Source: Arthrobacter terricola | GTDB taxonomy: Bacteria > Actinomycetota > Actinomycetes > Actinomycetales > Micrococcaceae | Assembly (NCBI RefSeq): GCF_004354015.1 | Contig: NZ_SMRU01000006.1 | Location: 62,001-126,000, forward strand | Length of the DNA stretch: 64,000 bases | Direction: 5' to 3' | Shown here: positions 8,208-16,795 of the stretch, one piece after another | Position numbering within the stretch: the first letter of the stretch is position 1 | Layout: every line of letters starts with the position of its first letter | Notes under the pieces: generated by a model | The model's database searches: none | Seen by the model: the letters and a program-made list of their open reading frames with translations, nothing else | Told to the model about the DNA's origin: nothing | Program-made: the position numbers and the translations under genes

Positions 8208-9098
8208 TCAGGCGGCAGGCTGGGGGTCGTGCCGGACGCGGGCGCCGACGGCGAATGCCCTCACCTGGGCGTCGTTCCAGATGTGCGCGGGAACCGCGCC
8301 GCCGAGGAGCTTCCGGGCCAGTTGGGGGTCGTCGCCAAAGGGTTCGTGGCTGCCCGCCATGATCATGTTGCCGTAGCGGCGGCCCTTGAGCATCGCGGGA
8401 TCGGCGATGATCATGGTGTGCTCGAAGGTATCGGCGATAGTGGCGGCGTCGGCCCGGGCATTCTTGAGGTCGGGGGCGTCGCCCGAGTTGACGACGTAGA
8501 GGCCTCCAGGCGCCAACACCCGCTGCGCATGCTCATTGAATTCGCGCGTCGTGAGGGCCCTGGGAGTGTGGGCTCCTGCAAAGACGTCCCGGATGATGAG
8601 GTCGCGCGTGCCCGAGGTCAAGGTTTCAGTGACCGCACGTGCCTCGCCGACGCGGATGCGGAGCAACGGCGCTTTCGGAAGGTCGAACCAGCCCCGGACA
8701 TACTCGGCCAGCTTACCGTCGAGCTCCACCACCACTTGGCGGGCCTCGGGATATGCGGCGTGGAAGTAGCGCGCCAAGGAACATGCTCCTCCGCCGAGGT
8801 GCAGGGCGCGCAACTTCGGCCGGAATTCCGGCGGCCATTTCGACTCGACCAGGGCCGCGATCCAGCGCATGTATTCGAAGTCGAGGAACAACGGCTCCGC
8901 CACGTCGATGTGCGAACTCATGACACCGTTGATCTTCAGGAGCCAACCGTTGGAATTATCCGGATCGGCAACGAGCTCGCAGTCGCCGGTGTCGATGTAG
9001 TAGACGCCCTCAACGGGGCCGCTCGGCGTAGTGCCTGCCGGCACCTCGATGACTCCGCCGAATTGCCCGGCGCCCCGGTTCCTGCCCCGTTTCCCCAC
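8208..9098 (-). CDS. spermidine synthase-like SAM-fold protein
   Basis: This 296-residue protein has an N-terminal beta domain (residues about 25-75) and a Rossmann methyltransferase-like domain. Its cofactor loop LHLGGGACSLARYF and acidic VVELDGKLAEYVRGW match actinobacterial spermidine-synthase-like proteins. The expected catalytic Asp region reads LIIRDVFAG. Actinobacterial members are often not true polyamine synthases, and no ornithine or SAM decarboxylase partner is nearby, so the substrate is unknown. It is followed 1.1 kb later by another SAM enzyme but they share no clear operon. Confidence 0.75.
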   Translation of the reverse strand: MGKRGRNRGAGQFGGVIEVPAGTTPSGPVEGVYYIDTGDCELVADPDNSNGWLLKINGVMSSHIDVAEPLFLDFEYMRWIAALVESKWPPEFRPKLRALHLGGGACSLARYFHAAYPEARQVVVELDGKLAEYVRGWFDLPKAPLLRIRVGEARAVTETLTSGTRDLIIRDVFAGAHTPRALTTREFNEHAQRVLAPGGLYVVNSGDAPDLKNARADAATIADTFEHTMIIADPAMLKGRRYGNMIMAGSHEPFGDDPQLARKLLGGAVPAHIWNDAQVRAFAVGARVRHDPQPAA

Positions 9099-9213
9099 TA
9101 GATTCGCCCCGACTCAATCATGCTTCAACCCTAGTTGACGCGCCCGCCACGGTCAGCGCTCCGGTCAGCCCGACGGCGGCGGGTCGGGTCGCCGTCGAAC
9201 CCTCGCTAAGGAG

Positions 9214-9897
9214 TCACATAACCCGCGCTATCGCGAAGCCGTCCCATCCCTTGGATCCGACGGTTTGGATAGCCGTAGCGTCGAGGCGCGGATCTTTGCC
9301 CATCATCTCCAGCGCGTCCACGATCCCCGGAGCATTCACGTCGTCCATGGAAGTTTCCAGGATGGCGCCTTCCCAAATGACGTTGTCCAGCACAATCACG
9401 GTTCCCGGTTTACCCAGCCGAATGGCCCACTCCAGGTACTTGGAGTTGTTCTCCTTGTCGGCGTCAATGAACACGAAGTCGAACGGCTCGTCCTGCCCGG
9501 GATCTTCGGCAAGGGCTGCAAGTGTCTCCAGCGCCGGTCCAATGCGGATTTCCACCTTGTGTCCGATCCCGGCCATGTCCAGGTTCGTGCGGGCGATCCT
9601 GGCGTGCTCCGGCAAGTATTCGCACGTAAGCAAGCGGCCGTCGTCGGGCAGTCCTTGCGCCATCCAGATCGCGCTGAAGCCGGCCAGCGTGCCGATCTCC
9701 AACACGCGCCGCGCCCCGCTCATCTGCACGAGCATCTTGAGCAGCTTCCCGGCGTTGGGCGCCACCTCGATGGGCGGCAGGCCGGCGTCGAGCGCGGATT
9801 GGACCGCGTGCGTGAGCGCAGCGTTGGGGCGTACGACGGCGTCGGACAAGTATTGCTCGACGTCCAGCCAGGCGGGCAGTGCCTTGTGTTCAACCAT
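9214..9897 (-). CDS. class I SAM-dependent O-methyltransferase
   Basis: This 227-residue enzyme belongs to the catechol/caffeoyl-CoA O-methyltransferase family (Methyltransf_3). The SAM loop VLEIGTLAGFSAIWMAQ, the acidic LTCEYLPEHA and the metal-binding DFVFIDADKENNSKYLEWA with the later VLDNVIW are all present, so it should need a divalent cation. I start it at ATG 9897 (MVEHKALPAW), nine residues shorter than the longest frame, where family similarity seems to begin. The natural acceptor phenol is unknown. Confidence 0.87.
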   Translation of the reverse strand: MVEHKALPAWLDVEQYLSDAVVRPNAALTHAVQSALDAGLPPIEVAPNAGKLLKMLVQMSGARRVLEIGTLAGFSAIWMAQGLPDDGRLLTCEYLPEHARIARTNLDMAGIGHKVEIRIGPALETLAALAEDPGQDEPFDFVFIDADKENNSKYLEWAIRLGKPGTVIVLDNVIWEGAILETSMDDVNAPGIVDALEMMGKDPRLDATAIQTVGSKGWDGFAIARVM

Positions 9898-9953
9898 GGC
9901 CCAAGTCTGGCACCGGGCCACGGCGGAAGGAAGGGATGGGTCCGCCCGGCGCC

Positions 9954-10295
9954 CTAGCCCTTTTCGGCGATCGCGTTTTCCAGGCGCTCAACCTTGCCCG
10001 TGAGTTCGCCCGTGTATCCGGGGCGGATATCGGCCTTGATCACCAGGGAAACCCGGCTCCCGAACTTGCCGACGGCCTCGGTGGCGCGCTTAACGACGTC
10101 GAACACCTCATCCCATTCGCCTTCGATCGTGGTGAACATCGAGTCCGTCTGGTTCGGCAGTCCCGATTCGCGGACGATCTTCACGGCCTCGGCAACGGCG
10201 TCGTGCACTGAGCCATCGGCGGACGCGGAGCCATCAGTGGATGCGGAGCCGGCGGCGGGCTGGCCGGATGGGGCAACTGAGAAAGCAAGCAACAT
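9954..10295 (-). CDS. thiamine-binding (DUF77/MTH1187-type) protein with an inserted repeat
   Basis: This is a 113-residue ferredoxin-like small protein. The core VHDAVAEAVKIVRESGLP, TTIEGEWDEVFDVVKRA and RVSLVIKADIRPGY matches the MTH1187/YkoF-like family that binds thiamine or hydroxymethylpyrimidine. Members are usually nearer 95-100 residues; here an acidic SASTDGSASADG insert between strand 1 and helix 1 adds the difference. It comes from an 18-bp tandem duplication. The gene is divergent from the TetR gene, with 70 bp between starts. Confidence 0.8.
   Translation of the reverse strand: MLLAFSVAPSGQPAAGSASTDGSASADGSVHDAVAEAVKIVRESGLPNQTDSMFTTIEGEWDEVFDVVKRATEAVGKFGSRVSLVIKADIRPGYTGELTGKVERLENAIAEKG
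10210..10245. repeat. 18-bp tandem duplication inside the thiamine-binding protein gene
   Basis: Two adjacent 18-bp units (10210-10227 and 10228-10245), each starting GAGCCATC and differing at three positions, encode the repeated SAS(T/A)DG-type residues. The reading frame is kept. Confidence 0.7.
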
Positions 10296-10365
10296 GAATC
10301 CAGTGTTTCACGGGCAAGAATGTCACAAAAGTGATGCAGGCCGCTCCGTTGCTACTGTGAGCAGC

Positions 10366-10983
10366 ATGGACCGGCCCTTGGAACGCAAGCCACTTAGAGC
10401 TGATGCTGCGCGCAACGTGGATAAGATCATCACTGCCGCACGCCAGTGCTTCCGTGAGCTTGGCCCCGAAGTGCCGCTGCAGACGATTGCCACCACCGCC
10501 GGCGTCGGCCCAGCAACCCTCTTCCGCAACTTCGCCGACAAGGAACAGCTCGTCCTCGCCGCGCTTTCCCGGCAGCTCCGGCTCCACGTGGATCCTGTAG
10601 TGGCAGAGGCCCTCGCCGGGATGGACGCCGCCGTCGGGCTCATGAAGGTGATCGACGCCGTCGTGCAGGTCGCGAGCGAAGACGCGAACCTCCTTGGCGC
10701 CGTCGCCGGCCGCCGAGGACTCCTGGTGGGAATCACGGGCGGGCTCATTGAATCCATGGCCGAACTGTTGGAACGCGGCCAAGGACAGGGTTCGCTGCGC
10801 CGCGACATCACCATCGAGGACATGATCCGGCTGGTCGCCATGCTGATCGGAGCCGTGGACACGATGGAGCCGGGATCGCGGGCGTGGGAACGGCCGGTCG
10901 CACTCCTCGAAGACGCCATCCGCACCGAAAAGCCGCAGCGCCCCCTGCCTGCCCAGACCCCGATCCCGGGAATGACCTTCTAG
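10366..10983 (+). CDS. TetR-family transcriptional regulator
   Basis: This 205-residue regulator has a textbook TetR HTH: NVDKIITAARQCFRELG, then VPLQTIATTAGVGPATLFRNFADKEQLVLAAL, at residues 14-66. The C-terminal 130 residues form the helical ligand-binding and dimerisation domain. The start at ATG 10366 follows from the normal 12-residue leader before helix 1; upstream codons overlap the divergent gene. Target genes are unknown. The divergent thiamine-binding gene is the nearest candidate, and the downstream azlD gene converges on it with 4 bp between stops. Confidence 0.88.
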   Translation: MDRPLERKPLRADAARNVDKIITAARQCFRELGPEVPLQTIATTAGVGPATLFRNFADKEQLVLAALSRQLRLHVDPVVAEALAGMDAAVGLMKVIDAVVQVASEDANLLGAVAGRRGLLVGITGGLIESMAELLERGQGQGSLRRDITIEDMIRLVAMLIGAVDTMEPGSRAWERPVALLEDAIRTEKPQRPLPAQTPIPGMTF

Positions 10984-10987
10984 AAAA

Positions 10988-11299
10988 TCAGTGCCAGCCG
11001 AGCAGGCGAAGGCAAGCCGCGGCCGCCGCACCGACGATCACCACCACGAGGAACGGCGCCCGCAGCCACAGGGCTACGGCTCCCGCGGCCAAGGCTCCGA
11101 GCCGGGCGTCGAAGGCAAGGGCCTGGCCGGACGCCACGGCATTGACCACTGTCAGGGACGCCAGGAGCCCGATTGTCATGGTTCCGGCGACGCGCATCAT
11201 GCGGGGACTCCGGAGCAGCTTCGCCGGGACGAAATAGCCGGAAAGCTTGGTCAGGTAGGCCAAGCCGCAGGCGATCAGGATCCACCACCACATGCTCAT
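10988..11299 (-). CDS. azlD: AzlD-family branched-chain amino acid exporter subunit
   Basis: This 103-residue, four-helix membrane protein is the small partner of AzlC; together they export branched-chain amino acids (BrnE of the BrnFE pair). The N-terminal MWWWILIACGLAYLTKLSGYFVP and the LLASLTVVNA segment are typical of the family. Its start overlaps the azlC stop by 4 bp, so the two are translationally coupled. Both genes follow a DoxX-like gene in the same orientation. Confidence 0.88.
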   Translation of the reverse strand: MSMWWWILIACGLAYLTKLSGYFVPAKLLRSPRMMRVAGTMTIGLLASLTVVNAVASGQALAFDARLGALAAGAVALWLRAPFLVVVIVGAAAAACLRLLGWH

Positions 11300-12078
11300 T
11301 CGGCGCTCCCGTCGTCGCGCGAATGGATTTCGTCCGAATGGCTGTCGCGCGAATGGCTGTCGTGCGAATGGCTGTGGGGGTAGGGGTCCACGTCGGGTTC
11401 CATGCCTTCATCGCTTCGTCCATGGCTGAACCAGCCGATCCCGCCAGCCACGACGGCTGCCACCAGGATGGGGACTCCCGACGGAACGAACGGGATCGCG
11501 ACGATCGTTGCCAGCGCGGCTGCCGTAGCGATCGCCCAGGGCTCACGGCCCTTGAGTCGTGGCCACAGCAGGGCCAGGAACGCGGCGACGGCGGCGCCGT
11601 CGAGCCCCCATCGCTTGGGGTCGCCCAGCGCGTCGCCCGCCAGTGCACCGACCGCCGTGAAGATGTTCCACAGGACAAAGATCCCGACGCCGGCCGTCCA
11701 GAAACCGCGTCGCTGCTCGGCCGGGTCGCTCTGTCCGGAGGCCGTGGCCGTCGATTCATCGATGGTGACTTGGGCCTGCGGGTACTTGAGCCAGCCGGAA
11801 GGGCGCAGCATGGCATTCATTTGCATCCCGTAAATGCCGTTGCGCAGGCCGAGCAAGGCCGCGGTCGTCATCGCGGCTATTCCGGACCCGCCGCCGGCAA
11901 CCACGCCGATGAAGGCGAACTGCGAGCCGCCGCTGAACATGAGCAAGCTGAACGCCATGGTCTGCCAGAAAGTGAAACCGGAGGCCGAGGCCAGCGCCCC
12001 GAACGACACCCCATAGAGCCCCGTTGCGATGCTGATCGACAGACCGACCCGAACCGCCGGGGAATCGAGCAGTTTCAC
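11296..12078 (-). CDS. azlC: AzlC-family branched-chain amino acid exporter with a His-rich tail
   Basis: This 260-residue membrane protein is the large subunit of an AzlCD exporter. SFGALASASGFTFWQTMAFSLLMFSGGSQFAF is the family core. I prefer GTG 12078, whose last two bases begin the TGA stop of the DoxX-like gene (GTGA overlap); an ATG at 12114 is possible and would overlap that gene by 40 bp. The last 30 residues (PHSHSHDSHSRDSHSDE and so on) are a His/Ser/Asp repeat built from short tandem DNA units around 11318-11386. This is unusual for AzlC and looks metal-binding. Confidence 0.85.
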   Translation of the reverse strand: MKLLDSPAVRVGLSISIATGLYGVSFGALASASGFTFWQTMAFSLLMFSGGSQFAFIGVVAGGGSGIAAMTTAALLGLRNGIYGMQMNAMLRPSGWLKYPQAQVTIDESTATASGQSDPAEQRRGFWTAGVGIFVLWNIFTAVGALAGDALGDPKRWGLDGAAVAAFLALLWPRLKGREPWAIATAAALATIVAIPFVPSGVPILVAAVVAGGIGWFSHGRSDEGMEPDVDPYPHSHSHDSHSRDSHSDEIHSRDDGSAE

Positions 12079-12530
12079 GCCTTTTTCGTCCCGGCAGCCA
12101 GGCTCCAGGCCCACAAGATCAAGGGAAGCTGCAAGGGCAGCCTGGCCGTGTGGATCCGTCGTTCGGACACAGTTCCACCAGGGGCATAGGCCCGGCGCAG
12201 GGCGTCGACGTGGCCGGCCAGGAAGGTGGTGAACATGAGGGCGGCGCCGCCCGCGGCTGCCTTGCGGGTGGCCGGAAGGAGGAGCCCGACGGCGGCAATC
12301 ACCTCAAGCAGACCGCTCGCCGCGATCCACTCCTCCCGTGACATGACGGCGAAGGTGCCGTTCCGCGGAGAAGTCCCGGGTCCGCCGTCGTTCCTGCACA
12401 GGTAGTCCGGGACCACCGGGGCGAAGAACTCCGGTTGCTTGAAGTGTTTCCGGGCGCTGGCGAACAACAGCGCGCTCATGGCCGCCGCGGAAAGTGCCTG
12501 TGTTGTCCGCGCTGACCAGGAAAAGAGCAT
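12075..12530 (-). CDS. DoxX-like membrane protein
   Basis: This is a 151-residue, four-helix inner-membrane protein of the DoxX/DUF4395-like type. The segments VMSREEWIAASGLLEVIAAVGLLLPATRKAAAGGAALMF and HVDALRRAY fit DoxX-family helices 2-3. A hydrophilic loop with two possible redox features (YLCRNDGG) sits between helix 1 and 2. ATG 12530 is preferred over TTG 12542. Function of the family is mostly unknown. It is the first gene of the doxX-azlC-azlD set, joined to azlC by overlap. Confidence 0.7.
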   Translation of the reverse strand: MLFSWSARTTQALSAAAMSALLFASARKHFKQPEFFAPVVPDYLCRNDGGPGTSPRNGTFAVMSREEWIAASGLLEVIAAVGLLLPATRKAAAGGAALMFTTFLAGHVDALRRAYAPGGTVSERRIHTARLPLQLPLILWAWSLAAGTKKA

Positions 12531-12575
12531 GTACTCATGCAATCACAGCCTCAACGGCGGCGGTAACCGGACGGC

Positions 12576-12614
12576 ATTCTGAGCGAATGGATCCGTGTCA
12601 CATCCGTTCAGAAT
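12576..12614. promoter_or_regulatory. imperfect inverted repeat upstream of the FAH-family gene
   Basis: ATTCTGAGCGAAT at 12576-12588 and ATCCGTTCAGAAT at 12602-12614 match as inverted arms at 11 of 13 positions. The site is about 80 bp before the start at 12693, in the divergent region shared with the DoxX-like gene. It is a plausible operator for an unlinked regulator such as an IclR-type protein. Confidence 0.4.
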
Positions 12615-12692
12615 ATTGGACCGCGTTCAGCATGGTGTAAATTCTCCCATATCCAATCAACGCCGCTTGGCGGAATTCACTGAGGAGTCCCA

Positions 12693-13430
12693 ATGCGCAT
12701 CGCCCGCCTACAAACAGCTTCCGGACCGCAACACGCAGTGCTCCGTAACGGAACGTGGGACCACATCAAAGATCCCTTCGCCGAAGTCCTTGCCTTCACC
12801 GGGGAAACTACGGCCGAGCGCAATGCCGTGTTCCTCGCCCCGGTCAGGCCCTCGCTCGTTATTGGAATCGGACACAACCTGGGCAACAACAACCATGTCC
12901 TTCCCATCCAGGCCTGGCACAAGTCCGCGCACACGGTCGCCGGTCCGGGCGATGAAATCGTCGCAGTGCGCGGCGTCGGCGTCGTGAACGTCGAAGGTGA
13001 ACTGGCCGCCGTCGTCGGAAAGCGCGCGGAAAAGCTCACGCCCGGGAACGCCCTCAGCCACGTCCTGGGTTACACCGTGGTAAACGACGTCACCAATGTG
13101 GACCAAAACCAGATCGACGAAAAGCTGTTCCAAGGAAAGTCCGGAACCAACTACACCCCGCTCGGCCCGTGGATCGAAACCGAGGTCGAAGACCCGGACA
13201 ACGTCAGCACGGAAGTGGCGGTCAACGGAGAGGTCATGGCCAAGTCCGGCTCCTTCAACCTTCCCTCCTCCGTCACCGACTGCCTTGTGTACGTCACGCA
13301 ATGGCTGACCCTCGAACCGGGAGACATTGTGATGACGGGAGCTCCAAATACGTTCGTCGCCGTACAGCCGGGCGACCGCGTCGACATCACGCTCGAAGGC
13401 ATCGGAACCCTGAGCAATACGGTGGTGTAG
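12693..13430 (+). CDS. fumarylacetoacetate hydrolase family protein
   Basis: This 245-residue enzyme belongs to the FAH superfamily, metal-dependent hydrolases or decarboxylases of beta-keto acids. Visible landmarks are PSLVIGIGHNLGNN near residue 52, the metal-binding EGELAAVVGKRA region (E of VNVEGELA), GYTVVNDVTNVDQNQ and the C-terminal PGDIVMTGAPNTF. Length fits the single-domain bacterial members that act in aromatic acid catabolism. The exact substrate is not evident. No other catabolic genes flank it, so it may be a housekeeping acylpyruvase-like enzyme. Confidence 0.87.
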   Translation: MRIARLQTASGPQHAVLRNGTWDHIKDPFAEVLAFTGETTAERNAVFLAPVRPSLVIGIGHNLGNNNHVLPIQAWHKSAHTVAGPGDEIVAVRGVGVVNVEGELAAVVGKRAEKLTPGNALSHVLGYTVVNDVTNVDQNQIDEKLFQGKSGTNYTPLGPWIETEVEDPDNVSTEVAVNGEVMAKSGSFNLPSSVTDCLVYVTQWLTLEPGDIVMTGAPNTFVAVQPGDRVDITLEGIGTLSNTVV

Positions 13431-13465
13431 CCGGGGGCGCCGGGGTCTGGCTGGCCCGTCGCCCG

Positions 13466-14353
13466 TCAGAGCTGGGCTAGCACCTGCGCCGGTTTGTTGG
13501 TGGTGATCTCGTGGATACCCAGTCCTTGGCACAGGGCAACATCCGTCTCCGAATCGACGGTCCAGACACGGAAGCGCCGACCTGATTCGAGCCAACGCTG
13601 CACGGTGCGGGCATGCTTGCGGAGGTAGTCGATACCAGGGCCAGCCAGTCCCACTTCGCAATCGTCCAGGATCCGTTCGCCTTCCAGCTGAGCGGCCTTC
13701 ATCACGTTGGCGACCGCGCCGCCGGTGATTGCTCCCAGCCCGAATTCGTCGCGGATTTCCTCGATCGAGACGTCGTCCACGAGCTGGCAGATGTGTTCCG
13801 CGGGAACGAACTGCAACAAGTGCTTGACGGAGTCCGGGCTGAAACTCATGAACGAAACGTGGATGTTGTCCAAAGTGGACGTCTCCGCGTCCCAGCCCTC
13901 ATCGGCGAGGAGTTCAAGCACGCGTTCCTCGAGCTTGAGCTGATACGGGCTCGGATGTTTGAGTTCGATGGCCAGGCCGATCTCCCTGCCGGCACTGCGA
14001 AGAATCTCCAACAGGTCCTTGAGCGTCAACAACTGGTCCGACTTGGCACCGAACTGCTCCGGGATCCGAGCACCTTTCCACGACGAGAAGTCGAGGTGCC
14101 GCAACTCGTCGAGGGTCCTTTCAGCGACGGGGCCGGTTCCATCCGAAGTGCGGTCCAGGTTCGCGTCGTGCAGCAGGATCACGTGTTGGTCCCGCGTCAG
14201 GTGGACGTCGCACTCAACTCCGTCGGCGCCGTCGGCGATTGCCTTCAGGTACGCAGCCCGCGTGTGCTCCGCAAATGCGGCGCTTGCGCCCCGGTGCGCG
14301 TAGACCTTGGGCCGCGGATTCTCTTCGGATGGGCTCGCCTCGTCGTTCATCAT
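13466..14353 (-). CDS. glycerophosphodiester phosphodiesterase
   Basis: This 295-residue enzyme hydrolyses glycerophosphodiesters to glycerol-3-phosphate and an alcohol. The TIM-barrel motifs are intact: YAHRGASAAFAEHT (catalytic His), GADGVECDVHLTRDQHVILLHDANLDRTSDG (metal ligands and second His), and IGLAIELKHP. No signal peptide is visible from ATG 14353, so it should be cytoplasmic. The frame stays open upstream to 14491, but that part runs into the divergent DUF445 gene. ATG 14350 is an equal alternative. Confidence 0.9.
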   Translation of the reverse strand: MMNDEASPSEENPRPKVYAHRGASAAFAEHTRAAYLKAIADGADGVECDVHLTRDQHVILLHDANLDRTSDGTGPVAERTLDELRHLDFSSWKGARIPEQFGAKSDQLLTLKDLLEILRSAGREIGLAIELKHPSPYQLKLEERVLELLADEGWDAETSTLDNIHVSFMSFSPDSVKHLLQFVPAEHICQLVDDVSIEEIRDEFGLGAITGGAVANVMKAAQLEGERILDDCEVGLAGPGIDYLRKHARTVQRWLESGRRFRVWTVDSETDVALCQGLGIHEITTNKPAQVLAQL

Positions 14354-14403
14354 GGGGACACGGTAGCCCACGCCTTGATCTGCCACGGGGCTACGCTGGG
14401 CAC

Positions 14404-15759
14404 ATGCAGGTGAATTCTGAACAAATCCCGGCGACAGAAACTGACCGCCCGCTCGGAAGCACCCCGAATGGTGGCGCCGGGACCGCATCAACGGTTGCGG
14501 CCGCCGTCGGGCTCCGGAGCAGTGACGCCGAAAAGGCGGCTGCGCTGCGCCGGATGAAGTCAGTGGCGCTCGCGCTGCTCATCGTCATGGCGGTGGTTTT
14601 CACGGTGGCGTTCGCCCTGCAGAAGCAATACCCGTGGCTTGAATACGTGCGTGCCGCCGCTGAGGGTGGAATGGTTGGCGCGCTGGCCGACTGGTTCGCC
14701 GTCACCGCGCTGTTCAAGTACCCGATGGGCCTGAAAATCCCGCACACAGCCATCATTCCGCGGAGGAAAGACCAGATCGGCGCCTCGCTGGGGGAATTCG
14801 TGGAGACCAACTTCCTGTCCGAGCAAGTGGTTCAGGAAAAACTCGCCAGTGTTGATATCGCGAGGAAGGCGGGCAGGTGGCTCGCTACGCCGTCGGGATC
14901 GGAGCGGGTGGCCAAGGAAGGATCCGCGCTCATCCGCGGCGCGTTCACCGTGCTGAACGACGACGACGTCCAGGCTGTGATCGAAGGCATGGTCCGCAAG
15001 CACCTGCTCACTCCGCCGTGGGGACCTCCCGTGGGCCGCATGGCGGAGCGGATCTTCGCTGAAGGCCACCATCACAAGCTCGTGGACCTGCTCGTTGACC
15101 GCGCTGCGGATTGGGTGGACGCGAACCATTCGACAGTGAACCGGTTGGTGTCCGACCGTTCCCCGCTGTGGGTTCCTTCCTTCGTTGACGACATTGTGGG
15201 CGACAGGGTCTACAACGAGCTCGCCAAGTTCGTGCGGGCCGTACAGCGGGATCTCGAGCACCAGGTGCGCCGCTCCATCGATACCTACCTCAACGACCTC
15301 GCCCAGGACCTCCAACATGATCCGGCGATGATCGAGCGGGCCGAAAGCATCAAAGCCCAGATCCTCGGAGATCCCGAAGTCCGCGAACTGGCCTCCCGCA
15401 CATGGGGCACCATCAAGAACGCGCTGCTCACCGCCGTCGACGATCCCCGCAGCGAATTGAGCCTCCGTTTCACGAGCGCCGTGCGGGACTTCGGCTCCCG
15501 CCTGGTCAACGACGACGAACTTGCCGGCAAGGTCAACACCTGGATCGGCGATGCCGCGGGGTACCTCGTCAAGACTTACCGTTCTGAGATCGCAGGCGTC
15601 ATCACCGACACCGTTGCGCGCTGGGACGCAGAGGAAACGTCGCAGAAAATCGAACTCCAAGTGGGCAAGGACCTGCAATACATCCGCATCAACGGCACGG
15701 TGGTGGGTTCACTCGCGGGCCTGCTGATTTTCACGGTGGCGCACCTGGTGTTCGGCTAG
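14404..15759 (+). CDS. DUF445 family membrane protein
   Basis: This 451-residue protein of the YjiN/DUF445 family has a short N-terminal disordered leader, a first membrane helix (VALALLIVMAVVFTVAFAL, residues about 54-72) and a C-terminal helix (VVGSLAGLLIFTVAHLVFG). The conserved AAEGGMVGALADWFAVTALF follows helix 1. The long middle is alpha-helical and probably coiled. Its role is unknown, possibly envelope-associated. It is divergent from the GDPD gene with 50 bp between starts and ends at a palindromic repeat. Confidence 0.88.
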   Translation: MQVNSEQIPATETDRPLGSTPNGGAGTASTVAAAVGLRSSDAEKAAALRRMKSVALALLIVMAVVFTVAFALQKQYPWLEYVRAAAEGGMVGALADWFAVTALFKYPMGLKIPHTAIIPRRKDQIGASLGEFVETNFLSEQVVQEKLASVDIARKAGRWLATPSGSERVAKEGSALIRGAFTVLNDDDVQAVIEGMVRKHLLTPPWGPPVGRMAERIFAEGHHHKLVDLLVDRAADWVDANHSTVNRLVSDRSPLWVPSFVDDIVGDRVYNELAKFVRAVQRDLEHQVRRSIDTYLNDLAQDLQHDPAMIERAESIKAQILGDPEVRELASRTWGTIKNALLTAVDDPRSELSLRFTSAVRDFGSRLVNDDELAGKVNTWIGDAAGYLVKTYRSEIAGVITDTVARWDAEETSQKIELQVGKDLQYIRINGTVVGSLAGLLIFTVAHLVFG

Positions 15760-15774
15760 GCGGCCCTCCCTTGG

Positions 15775-15886
15775 GAGCATGCTCATTGCTCGACACTTAG
15801 AAGGGACATGCGCCGCGCTCAACCCAAGGAATGCGCAAAACGCCAATATGCCCACTCCTCAAAGCCAACACCGAGCATGCGCCGCG
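15775..15886. repeat. palindromic repeat family, copy A
   Basis: This lies between the convergent DUF445 and pxpC genes. It contains the palindrome GAGCATGCTC (15775-15784), then GGACATGCGCCGCGCT at 15804-15819, a degenerate left arm AAGGAATG, the right arm TATGCCCACTCCT (15847-15859) and GAGCATGCGCCGCG (15873-15886). Copy C at 39661 aligns with it base by base over most of its length. The inner stem is eroded here. Confidence 0.75.
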
Positions 15887-15904
15887 GGACACCGCCGAAA
15901 CCCC

Positions 15905-16795
15905 TCACCCCACAAACCGAATCCTTTGTCCAGGTCGCGCCTGGCCCAGCACATCCAGGTCGGCTCGGCGGACCACTGCGATGACGGGGTACCCTCCCGT
16001 CACAGGATGGTCCGCGAGGAACACCGTGGGAAGGCCCGACGGCGGCACTTGCAGTGCGCCGAGCACCATGCCTTCGCTGGGTAGATCCTCGGTCCGGGTT
16101 TGCTTGAGCGGGCGGCCCACCAGTCGTGCGCCGATCCTGTTCGAGTCGGCCGACAAAGTCCAGCCTTGAGTGACGAGTTGGCGCCACGAGTCGTGGTCGA
16201 ACCAGTCGGCGCGGGGTCCACGGTCGACGCGCACGGTGATCGCGCGGGCGGGGTCGGGGGCCCGGCGGATGGCGGGGACGGCCAGCGGGCCGGTCACCAA
16301 GTCAGAGCCGGCCCCCAACTCCGGGCCGCCCCCTAAGTCAGAGCCAATGCCCAAGTGGTCGCCCGATGCCAGCGGCGCCGGCCCCTCACCGGAGAGCATG
16401 TCCGTGCTACGCGAACCCAGCAACCGCGGCGCATCGATCCCGCCTTGCACTGCCAGGTAATAGCGCAGCCCGAACAATGGAACAGCGAAATCGAGGACCG
16501 CCCCCGGTGCCACCGGAACGGCTTGGTTGAGCGGGATTTCGGCGCCGTTGAGGGTCACGCTTCCCTCGGCACCAGCCACCGCGACGTACGACGCCGTCAC
16601 GAACCTCAAGCGCAGTCCGCCCAGCAGGATTTCCAGGCCCGCCGCCGTCGCCGGGTTCCCCACCAAGGCATTGGCGAGGCGCAACGATTGGCGGTCGAGG
16701 GCTCCGGACGGGCTGAGTCCCAGGGCCGCCCAGCCCTGCCTGCCGAGGTCTTCCACGAGCGTCAGCGGACCGGGATTCACCACCACGATGCCCAT
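15905..16795 (-). CDS. pxpC: 5-oxoprolinase subunit PxpC (biotin-dependent carboxyltransferase family)
   Basis: This is the 296-residue large subunit of the PxpABC ATP-dependent 5-oxoprolinase, which opens 5-oxoproline to glutamate. It shows the KipA/AHS2 domain: VVNPGPLTLVEDLGRQGWAALGLSPSGALD at the N-terminus, then GLEILLGGLRLRF and LFGLRYYLAVQGGI. The ATG at 16795 overlaps the pxpB stop as ATGA. A Gly/Ser/Pro-rich linker near residues 145-180 is longer than usual. It is the last gene of the operon. Confidence 0.92.
   Translation of the reverse strand: MGIVVVNPGPLTLVEDLGRQGWAALGLSPSGALDRQSLRLANALVGNPATAAGLEILLGGLRLRFVTASYVAVAGAEGSVTLNGAEIPLNQAVPVAPGAVLDFAVPLFGLRYYLAVQGGIDAPRLLGSRSTDMLSGEGPAPLASGDHLGIGSDLGGGPELGAGSDLVTGPLAVPAIRRAPDPARAITVRVDRGPRADWFDHDSWRQLVTQGWTLSADSNRIGARLVGRPLKQTRTEDLPSEGMVLGALQVPPSGLPTVFLADHPVTGGYPVIAVVRRADLDVLGQARPGQRIRFVG

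Noticed and set aside
13446..13465. Terminator between the FAH-family gene and GDPD
   Set aside because: The GC-rich gap is too short and I found no stable symmetric stem.
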